IMG/VR virus record: IMGVR_UViG_3300023170_000007
Coordinates: 1-64,000 of that record
Source: a virus
Direction: 5' to 3' (one strand)
DNA length: 64,000 nt
How positions within the stretch are numbered: the stretch's first letter is position 1; the number at the start of each line of letters is the position of its first letter. The notes under the pieces are model-generated. The model was given only the letters and a program-made list of their open reading frames with translations, made no database searches and had not been told where the DNA came from. Shown here one piece after another: positions 54,907 through 61,096 of this stretch. Both the position numbers and the translations under genes were made by a program.

Positions 54907-55692
54907 ATGGCAATAGTAATTAGAGCAAGCGGAACTTCACTGGAAGTCCCCAGTTCACCAACGTCAGACTTTACTACCGGTCTGTCTGCTAGATACCTAT
55001 TCACGTCAGACGCATCAGACTCGTTAGGGAACTATGATACAATGACAGCCGAATCTGCTGTAACTTATGATAGTAGTAACGGCGTTTACTTTGAGAAAAT
55101 TGGAAACACAAGTAGGATAAGTCTTGGTGCTGACAGCACATCAACGTCGGCATCTAAGTTACTGAATGATATCGGTACCAACGACGGCACAATATCATTC
55201 TGGCTAAATCCTGACACGAATCAGATAGATGATTCGGGCAATGATGCTTCGTTCATCCTTGGCTCTTACGCTGGTTCGACTATAGGCACCCGAGGTCCCC
55301 AGTTTGGGTACTTCGACGATCAACCGACCGTCAATGGTGACAAGGGCGGGTGGCATTTCTTTAGCCGAGTTGGGACCGGTTCATCCTTTGAAGGTGTTCT
55401 TTGGGAAGGAGATTCCGGGACTACTTGGGTACATATAGTATTCACTTACGATAGTGCAACCGACACAGCCAAGCTTTACAAAGATGGAAGCCTAGCAGAT
55501 ACGCAAACGTTTGCTAACGGTTTTCCTCAAGATCGCCGAGAGTGGATAATGAACGGTTCAGCCCAAAGCCCAACCGCTTCAACACTACAGTGGGAGGGAT
55601 ACTTTAAAGACCTCAGCATTTGGGACGGTCGCATCTTAACAGCAGACGAGATCAGTGATCTTTACGACAACGGTCACGGCGGCAGCTACTAG
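54907..55692 (+). CDS. LamG/concanavalin-like protein 1 (putative adhesin)
   Basis: A 261-residue protein with the LamG/ConA-like jelly-roll pattern: ARYLFTSDASDSLGNYD, DGTISFWLNPDT, WVHIVFTYD, AKLYKDGSL, and the ending KDLSIWDGRILTADEISDLY. Such domains bind sugars or proteins. It begins a tandem array of four paralogs. In this location they are likely receptor-binding or virion surface-binding modules. AAAGGA precedes the start. Confidence 0.8.
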   Translation: MAIVIRASGTSLEVPSSPTSDFTTGLSARYLFTSDASDSLGNYDTMTAESAVTYDSSNGVYFEKIGNTSRISLGADSTSTSASKLLNDIGTNDGTISFWLNPDTNQIDDSGNDASFILGSYAGSTIGTRGPQFGYFDDQPTVNGDKGGWHFFSRVGTGSSFEGVLWEGDSGTTWVHIVFTYDSATDTAKLYKDGSLADTQTFANGFPQDRREWIMNGSAQSPTASTLQWEGYFKDLSIWDGRILTADEISDLYDNGHGGSY

Positions 55693-55701
55693 GGAGGAAT
55701 T

Positions 55702-56442
55702 ATGCCGATAATATTTAAGGTAAGTCGCTCCATAGACTTTACAACAGATCTCGTGGCTAGGTATCTTTTTACGTCAGACACATCAGATTCGCTTGGAAAT
55801 TATTCAGATGTATACGCTGGTTCTGGTGTTACCTTTGATTCATCTGGGGCACGTATGCAGACCACCTCGAACCATAAGATCAAATTTGGCGCTGATGGTT
55901 TATCGAATCTATCGACAACATTGAATGATCTAAACGGTGTTGGGGGGACGATATCATTCTGGGTTAAGATGAACACAGGGTACACCGCTGGTGGGACTGC
56001 TGATAATCGTTATATCTTTGGTTCTTACAGAGGCGGGTCAGCCAACCAGCGTGGGGTCCATTTTGGGTACTTTGACCAAAACAGCGTTCTCGCTAGCGGC
56101 GCAGGCGGATGGCATTTCTTCAATAGCGCCAGTCCAGCCTCGGCCGGATATGAGGGTATCGTCGCGACTGGTGACTCTGGTACTTCTGAGGTGCATATAG
56201 TCGTTACTATAGACAACGGTGACTTCCGCATGTACAAAGACGGCTCGCTGGTAGGTACCGAGACTGCAAGTTACTGGCCTGAATATTCTCTTGAGTGGGA
56301 GGTAAATGGCTCTGCTGGAAGCTACCTTACCTCGCGTATGTTCGATGGGTGGTTCAAGGACTTGTGCGTGTGGGATGGAAGAGTGTTGTCAGCAGCAGAG
56401 GTAGCGGCGTTGTACAGCAATGGATCTGCTGGAAGCTTTTAG
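55702..56442 (+). CDS. LamG/concanavalin-like protein 2 (putative adhesin)
   Basis: A 246-residue paralog of the preceding gene: ARYLFTSDTSDSLGNYSD, TISFWVKMNTG, VHFGYFDQ, HIVVTIDNGDFRMYKDGSL, KDLCVWDGRVLSAAEVAALY. It is the closest relative of copy 1 in the array; the central loop regions differ most, as expected if binding specificity is under selection. It starts 9 bases after copy 1 with GGGAGG. Confidence 0.8.
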   Translation: MPIIFKVSRSIDFTTDLVARYLFTSDTSDSLGNYSDVYAGSGVTFDSSGARMQTTSNHKIKFGADGLSNLSTTLNDLNGVGGTISFWVKMNTGYTAGGTADNRYIFGSYRGGSANQRGVHFGYFDQNSVLASGAGGWHFFNSASPASAGYEGIVATGDSGTSEVHIVVTIDNGDFRMYKDGSLVGTETASYWPEYSLEWEVNGSAGSYLTSRMFDGWFKDLCVWDGRVLSAAEVAALYSNGSAGSF

Positions 56443-56450
56443 GGGGAAAC

Positions 56451-57245
56451 ATGCCAATCATATTTAAGATAGATAATATAATCGACAACTTGGTATCTGC
56501 GATAAATTCTCGCTGGAAGCTAGAGACAAATGCTGATGACTCTGTAGGTTCCAACGACGGCACTGTTGTTTCTGCGACTGGTGCTGGTACAGACGTTTCA
56601 TTTGGTACCGCTGGGGATACTTCTGCTGCAATCTTTGCGGGAGGACAAGCCAACCAGCACGTCAATGGAAAAATATCTCTTCCAACAGCAGCAACAGATG
56701 ACTTTAACTTTGAATATGGTTCTGGGACGATATCTTTTTGGGTAAGACCTGCAAACATTTCAACGTTTTACATGTTGTCAGATTACGCACCTTCATCTGA
56801 ACCGGATGGGTTTGCGTTCTGGCAAGCAATGGACTACTACAGTTATAAGTACGATGAAGAGGGACCGGCCACCCGGCTTCTCTTGATAAGTTCTCCCTCA
56901 TCGGACAGCTTAGCAGGATCGGTCTTAGCGGCTTCAAACACTCGGGTTTCCGCTAACAACTGGTCTCACATATGTTACGTAAAGAACCATAACGTGAGTA
57001 CATTGTACATAAACGGTGAGCCGGTAGAGCAGAAAGTATGGAATGACAACAGGCCGTTTGTCAGCAGCGCTTCTTCGCTGGTACCGGGATCAACTAGAAA
57101 TGTTGGCATCGGTTCTCAGACGGGAACAGTTGGGCAAAGGTATCCGGGAGCTATAAAAGATGTCATTGTTGCCAAGGGTTACGCGGCGAGCTCTCTTCAA
57201 GTCAAGCAGCTTTATTTAGCTGGTAACGAAGCACCTGATCTATAG
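56451..57245 (+). CDS. LamG/concanavalin-like protein 3 (putative adhesin)
   Basis: A 264-residue member, the most diverged: SRWKLETNADDSVGSNDGTV, TISFWVRPANIS, WSHICYVKNHNVSTLYINGEPV, KDVIVAKGYAASSLQVKQLY. It keeps the LamG core but has a different first strand and lacks the SLGNY element. The ATG at 56451 shares its MPIIFK start with copy 2, and GGGGG lies just upstream; in-frame upstream codons overlap copy 2 and are not part of the gene. Confidence 0.78.
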   Translation: MPIIFKIDNIIDNLVSAINSRWKLETNADDSVGSNDGTVVSATGAGTDVSFGTAGDTSAAIFAGGQANQHVNGKISLPTAATDDFNFEYGSGTISFWVRPANISTFYMLSDYAPSSEPDGFAFWQAMDYYSYKYDEEGPATRLLLISSPSSDSLAGSVLAASNTRVSANNWSHICYVKNHNVSTLYINGEPVEQKVWNDNRPFVSSASSLVPGSTRNVGIGSQTGTVGQRYPGAIKDVIVAKGYAASSLQVKQLYLAGNEAPDL

Positions 57246-57254
57246 GAGAGAACT

Positions 57255-57974
57255 ATGATTATTGTTAGAGCAAGCGGAACCTCATCGGAATCCCCTAATT
57301 TTACTACCGATCTGTCTGTGAGATACCTTCTAACTTCGAACTACGATGATTCCGTCACTTCTGATTCTGCAACTGCAGTCAGCTCGCCAGACGGAGTTAA
57401 TTCTGAAGGCTTTTCGTCGAGTCAGGGGTATCTTCAGATGCCGAGCTCATTCGCATCCGCGATGTTTTGGGACACTGGAGACGGTACTCTGTCTTGGTGG
57501 AACACTTTTGATGAAGTACCCCCTACAAACAACGTCTACGCTTTTACAGATCGTGAAGGTGGAAACTCCAACGATACAGGGGCTATAAGCATTTATCTCG
57601 GCGGAGATTACCTCCGGTTTTATAGGAACTACGAAAATTCACAAGGTAATTACGGTCCATCCATGACAAGAGCTGAGTCAGGGCTAGATTATACCTCGCC
57701 TTTTCAGCAGAACCATATCGTCTTAGTTAAGGACACGACATCATCGACTATGAAGGTCTACGTGGACGGTGCCGAAGTCGATTCTGTGGCCTGGGGCTCA
57801 ACCGATCAGTGGGTGATCAGCGCATCCAGGACATGGTACATAGGAAACTATAATACGGGTACTTATTATGATTGGCCTGGTAGAATCGCGGATGTAGCTG
57901 TGTGGAAAGGACGTGCACTTAGCGCTAGCGAGGTAACCGCACTCTACAATAAAGGCCAGGGCGGAAGCTACTAG
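57255..57974 (+). CDS. LamG/concanavalin-like protein 4 (putative adhesin)
   Basis: A 239-residue member whose start (IIVRASGTSSESPNFTTDLSV) repeats that of copy 1, while its middle (GTLSWWNTFDEV, QNHIVLVKDTTSSTMKVYVDG) differs. It ends ADVAVWKGRALSASEVTALY. The alternation of first-strand types (1 and 4, 2 and 3) hints at more than one duplication step. GGAGAG precedes the ATG. Confidence 0.8.
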   Translation: MIIVRASGTSSESPNFTTDLSVRYLLTSNYDDSVTSDSATAVSSPDGVNSEGFSSSQGYLQMPSSFASAMFWDTGDGTLSWWNTFDEVPPTNNVYAFTDREGGNSNDTGAISIYLGGDYLRFYRNYENSQGNYGPSMTRAESGLDYTSPFQQNHIVLVKDTTSSTMKVYVDGAEVDSVAWGSTDQWVISASRTWYIGNYNTGTYYDWPGRIADVAVWKGRALSASEVTALYNKGQGGSY

Positions 57975-58001
57975 TCTACATGTAAATCCGGTACCAGTCC
58001 A

Positions 58002-58007
58002 TATAAT
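58002..58007 (+). promoter_or_regulatory. TATAAT immediately before MBD4-like gene
   Basis: A perfect -10 hexamer five bases before the ATG with no Shine-Dalgarno between, but without a convincing -35. If used, the mRNA would be leaderless. Confidence 0.3.
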
Positions 58008-58012
58008 ACATC

Positions 58013-58435
58013 ATGAGCTGGATACCACCGAAATCTCCTTTTGATTTACTTCAAGAAAGGTATTGGCCAGACGATTGGAAAATTCTGATCGTCTGTCTTT
58101 TATTGAACCAAACAAGCCGTAAACAAGTTGAGCCAATGATCGAGTCATTCTTCGAGAAGTGGCCTGATCCAGAGTCAGCTTCCAATGCTGATGAAGATGA
58201 GATGCGTGATCTTGTCCGTCCTCTTGGCATGTTCAACCGCCGGGTGAAATCCATCAAAAAGATGTCTCAACAGTTCATGTCTGGTTTCGATAACGCAATC
58301 GAGCTTTATGGTTGTGGAAAGTATGCCGATGACACCTACCGAATCTTTATGAAGGGTGAGTGGAGAGATGTTGAGCCAAATGATCATGCTCTGAACGATT
58401 ATCACGGATATTTACGGGAGGTGTATTCTGCCTGA
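58013..58435 (+). CDS. MBD4-like HhH-GPD DNA glycosylase
   Basis: A 140-residue protein closely matching the catalytic domain of MBD4-type mismatch thymine/uracil glycosylases: WIPPKSPFDLLQE, then WKILIVCLLLNQTS, LGMFNRRVKSI, the helix-hairpin-helix YGCGKYADDTYRIF (99-112), and VEPNDHALNDYHGYL with catalytic D124. The human enzyme has the same order, with WTPPRSPF, HGIGKYGNDSYRIF and the catalytic HPEDHKLNKYH. It would remove T or U from G mispairs left by cytosine deamination. The overlap with the Fpg-like gene suggests a repair unit. No ribosome binding site precedes the start. Confidence 0.88.
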   Translation: MSWIPPKSPFDLLQERYWPDDWKILIVCLLLNQTSRKQVEPMIESFFEKWPDPESASNADEDEMRDLVRPLGMFNRRVKSIKKMSQQFMSGFDNAIELYGCGKYADDTYRIFMKGEWRDVEPNDHALNDYHGYLREVYSA

Positions 58436-59240
58436 AGGTCCTGAGGTAAAGAAGACCACAGACGGATTGAGAGAGTTCTTCTTAAATGAGGAGATAACTG
58501 CTCTAGATTTCGGATCTGGAAGGTACGCCAAGAAAGAACCCATCGGCTACTCATCTTTTTGCGAAGAACTTCCAAAGCTGGTGACAGCAGTTGGATGCAA
58601 GGGAAAGTTCATCTATTTTGTGTTTGCAGACGGCAGCAGCATGTGGAACACTTTAGGCATGACAGGATGGTGGTCAGAGACAGCAGGCTATCATCCTCGC
58701 GCTGCGTTGTATGTCAATGATGATAAACATATGGTGTATAACGATATGAGGAATTTTGGGACCTTCAAGTTTGTCAGCACATACGATGAGCTAAAGAAGA
58801 AACTTAACTCCTTAGGCCCAGACTTGCTCTCTGAAGATGTTTCGTTAGATGTATTTAAGAAAAGCCTTACGAAAGGAAAGAGGGCTGAGAAACCCATCTC
58901 GCAACTCTTGATGGATCAATCTGTCGTGTCAGGAATTGGAAACTACCTCAAGGCAGAGATCTTGTACAGCTGCAAGATGTCTCCTCATCGGCTGTGTCAA
59001 GATATCTCTGATGGCGAGTTCGAGTCGCTGCTTTACGCTTCAAGAAGTATTATGAAGTTATCGTATAGCACTGGTGGTGCGACCATCCGAAATTATAAAA
59101 GCACGACTGGTAAAAATGGCATGTACACTAGAAGGTTCGCTGTCTATAATCAAAAGAGTGATCCTCTTGGAAACGCTGTAGTCAGAGAAACGACGGCTGA
59201 TAAAAGGACCACACACTGGGTTCCAAGTATTCAGAAATAA
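58428..59240 (+). CDS. Formamidopyrimidine/Nei-type DNA glycosylase with CTG start
   Basis: A 270-residue glycosylase/AP lyase of the Fpg/Nei family. These enzymes need an N-terminal proline, and the frame reads PEGPEV directly after a CTG at 58428, with GGGAGG six bases upstream. The first conventional start, TTG 58467, would delete Pro2 and Glu3. Other features are the GKFIYF hairpin lysine, the SQLLMDQSVVSGIGNYLKAEILY helix-two-turn-helix, and the C-terminal TTADKRTTHWVPSIQK, a zincless finger without four cysteines, as in plant Fpg and NEIL1. It removes oxidised bases. Confidence 0.9.
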   Translation: MPEGPEVKKTTDGLREFFLNEEITALDFGSGRYAKKEPIGYSSFCEELPKLVTAVGCKGKFIYFVFADGSSMWNTLGMTGWWSETAGYHPRAALYVNDDKHMVYNDMRNFGTFKFVSTYDELKKKLNSLGPDLLSEDVSLDVFKKSLTKGKRAEKPISQLLMDQSVVSGIGNYLKAEILYSCKMSPHRLCQDISDGEFESLLYASRSIMKLSYSTGGATIRNYKSTTGKNGMYTRRFAVYNQKSDPLGNAVVRETTADKRTTHWVPSIQK

Positions 59241-59249
59241 GGAGTTAAA

Positions 59250-59480
59250 ATGGAAAACTTAAATCTAACTGATAATGCGATTTCCCATATCGCCAAGCTC
59301 GTACAGGTCGCGATTTTGACAGGTACTGATATCGTCGACAACTTACGAATGGCTCAGTTTGTAACTGTGAATGGCCAGATTGAAGTGTCACCCGACTACC
59401 AAGAGACTTTTGACGCCAATATTCAGAAGATGCTTTCAGAAGCCACTCAGCTCGCTGCGGATGGTGAAGCACAGGAGTAA
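59250..59480 (+). CDS. Small conserved hypothetical protein
   Basis: A 76-residue protein (LTDNAISHIAKLVQVAILTGTDIVDNLR, then a short acidic helix). I associate this pattern with small proteins conserved in marine T4-like phages, but no function is known to me. AAGGAG precedes the ATG; it is followed after two bases by the MazG-like gene. Confidence 0.6.
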   Translation: MENLNLTDNAISHIAKLVQVAILTGTDIVDNLRMAQFVTVNGQIEVSPDYQETFDANIQKMLSEATQLAADGEAQE

Positions 59481-59482
59481 AG

Positions 59483-59848
59483 ATGCAAGATAGGCTAGAG
59501 CAGATTTTTGAACTCCGCCAGGAGTTTATGTCTAAGATTAATCAAAAGATACCGGGAGCTTACCCTGAATGGCCCATTGATCTTTCTTCAAAGGCAGATC
59601 AGAAAGCTGTTCGAGAATTTGCGTTCCGAGGTATGGAAGAGCTCTTTGAGGCTCTGTTACATCTCAAGAACTGGAAAGACCATAGAGCTGGGTCTGGTGA
59701 CTTTGATCGAGACGAGTTTGTTGAAGAGATGATTGATGCCTATAAATACTTTACTGCAATTTTGATTCTCATGGGTGTAGATAGCCAGGAGTTTTTCGAG
59801 TGCTACGTTAATAAGCACAATAAGATTTGCGATAGGCTAAATCAATGA
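59483..59848 (+). CDS. MazG-like / all-alpha dUTPase-type NTP pyrophosphohydrolase
   Basis: A 121-residue all-helical protein with the family's paired metal-binding motif ExxE...ExxD: MEELFEALLHLKNWK (about 51-65) and FVEEMIDAYKYF (about 79-90). Such enzymes hydrolyse dUTP or other nucleotides to monophosphates. Feeding dUMP to ThyX and keeping uracil out of DNA would fit the neighbouring glycosylase genes. MazG and dimeric dUTPase cannot be told apart by eye. Confidence 0.78.
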   Translation: MQDRLEQIFELRQEFMSKINQKIPGAYPEWPIDLSSKADQKAVREFAFRGMEELFEALLHLKNWKDHRAGSGDFDRDEFVEEMIDAYKYFTAILILMGVDSQEFFECYVNKHNKICDRLNQ

Positions 59849-59869
59849 ACGAACTTCATACTTAACTGT

Positions 59870-60640
59870 ATGAAGGCACCTCAAAGAATCCTAAAGAGAA
59901 AGATTAAAATCTTAAGTTCAGAGCTTAAGATGCTACAATCTTACAAAACTGATATCGCGTTGTTGAACGATGACTACAAGTCTGAGTTCCTTCGCGATAT
60001 GCTGTATATAGAGGATAAGTTATCTTCGACACCAGAAGACGATTCGAAACCAGATGAGAATCAGGATTCAAAAGACATCGTAGACACGCTGAGATTAGAT
60101 CCCTCAAAATCGAACCAGCGCTGGAAAAAAACGGAAGACGGGTGGAAACTCGAAGATGATGAAGAAGACAGCAGAGAATCTCCAGAAGATTCTTCGATAG
60201 ACGAAAAACCAGATATTCCAGCCTGGGCGAAAAAGTTATATAAAAAGATCGCATTAGCAGCCCATCCAGACAGGACATTACAGGAAGAAGAGGCGAAGAG
60301 AAAAAGATTGAATAAGTTGTTTGCTGACGCAGCTCAAGCCATAACTGATGGTGAATTTAAGAGCCTGCTCGGGTATGCGCTAGAGCTGGACATAGAGGTA
60401 GACGAAGATCCAACCAGCATCCCGCTGCTTCAAGCCAGAGTTGATACTCTGAAACAAGAAATATCTCAAATCCAAGGTTCTCTAGAGTGGTTGTGGGGCG
60501 AGCATCTTGGGGCTCATGATATCCGAGCGAAGATAGCAATGGGGTATTTCTCTAAGAAGAACCTGCTTTTGAAAAATGAAGACCTGCTTGTTACAATAAA
60601 AGAAATGGAGCAAGCTAATGAAGCCCGGGGATCTAGTTAA
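59870..60640 (+). CDS. J-domain (DnaJ-like) protein
   Basis: A 256-residue protein. The HPD tripeptide at 132-134 lies within WAKKLYKKIALAAHPDRTL, the helix II/loop of a J domain, followed by RKRLNKLFADAAQAIT (helix III). A coiled coil (1-50), an acidic linker and a C-terminal coiled coil surround it. The HPD motif recruits host DnaK (Hsp70), so the protein may direct host chaperones to phage assembly or replication. No zinc-finger or substrate-binding domain of classical DnaJ is present. Confidence 0.82.
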   Translation: MKAPQRILKRKIKILSSELKMLQSYKTDIALLNDDYKSEFLRDMLYIEDKLSSTPEDDSKPDENQDSKDIVDTLRLDPSKSNQRWKKTEDGWKLEDDEEDSRESPEDSSIDEKPDIPAWAKKLYKKIALAAHPDRTLQEEEAKRKRLNKLFADAAQAITDGEFKSLLGYALELDIEVDEDPTSIPLLQARVDTLKQEISQIQGSLEWLWGEHLGAHDIRAKIAMGYFSKKNLLLKNEDLLVTIKEMEQANEARGSS

Positions 60641-60818
60641 TTTTACGTCACCTGTTCATTTTTTCGACGATTTAGGCGAGAATTACTGGGTTACGGGTAT
60701 TGCTTTAGTGTTAGATGCTAACGAATACGACGTAACATGTTTGTCGTCTGGTATTATCCTATATTCATCGTGGCAAGAGATAGGTCAAGAGCATGAGAGT
60801 ATGAAGTATGTCACCTGA
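60618..60818 (+). CDS. Small hypothetical protein
   Basis: A 66-residue protein, beta-rich (KPGDLVNFTSP, WVTGIALVLDANEYDVTCL), looking like an SH3-type barrel. It overlaps the J-domain gene by 23 bases and the next gene by 11. Function unknown. Confidence 0.6.
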   Translation: MKPGDLVNFTSPVHFFDDLGENYWVTGIALVLDANEYDVTCLSSGIILYSSWQEIGQEHESMKYVT

Positions 60819-61035
60819 AGTTCAAAAGATTATTCTTGAAGCTGCTCGATTAGCTGGTGATGAGCTTAAGGGTAAACTTCCACCCCACCACATGCACCCA
60901 AAAGGTAGAAATTCCTACGCTCACATTTTTGAGAGAATTAAGTCAAAGATGGGAAGAAGTTACAAAGAGTGTGAAGATTGGGAAGCTCAAAAGATTCTGG
61001 ATCTCATTGAGTATTACTCAAATAACCCCTGCTGA
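60808..61035 (+). CDS. Small conserved hypothetical protein
   Basis: A 75-residue protein with a PPHHMHPKGRNSYAHIF segment rich in His, followed by a helix. It overlaps the preceding gene and ends before the dnaE promoter region. The pattern looks like small proteins of other T4-like phages, but no role is known to me. Confidence 0.6.
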   Translation: MSPEVQKIILEAARLAGDELKGKLPPHHMHPKGRNSYAHIFERIKSKMGRSYKECEDWEAQKILDLIEYYSNNPC

Positions 61036-61039
61036 ATTC

Positions 61040-61068
61040 GTGAAAATGTCCTGTCTGTGTGGTATAAT
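61040..61068 (+). promoter_or_regulatory. Sigma70-like extended -10 promoter for dnaE
   Basis: GTGAAA (61040-61045), 17 bases, TGG-TATAAT (-10 at 61063-61068, extended TGn). Transcription would start near 61075, inside the loop's end of the hairpin described next. Confidence 0.7.
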
Positions 61069-61093
61069 AAACCAAACGTAGACAGGAGTTTTT
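61049..61093 (+). other. Hairpin with promoter in loop and ribosome binding site in 3' arm (dnaE leader)
   Basis: A 12-bp stem, TCCTGTCTGTGT (61049-61060) with ACGTAGACAGGA (61076-61087), two G-T pairs, loop 61061-61075 containing the TATAAT. The 3' arm includes AGGA of the AGGAG site (61084-61088), and TTTTT follows (61089-61093). On read-through transcripts it would hide the site or terminate; transcripts from the loop promoter lack the 5' arm. Confidence 0.7.
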
Positions 61094-61096
61094 ATT

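Noticed and set aside
58467-59240. TTG 58467 as start of the Fpg/Nei-type glycosylase
   Set aside because: It would remove the catalytic PEGPEV N-terminus, which is present in frame directly upstream.
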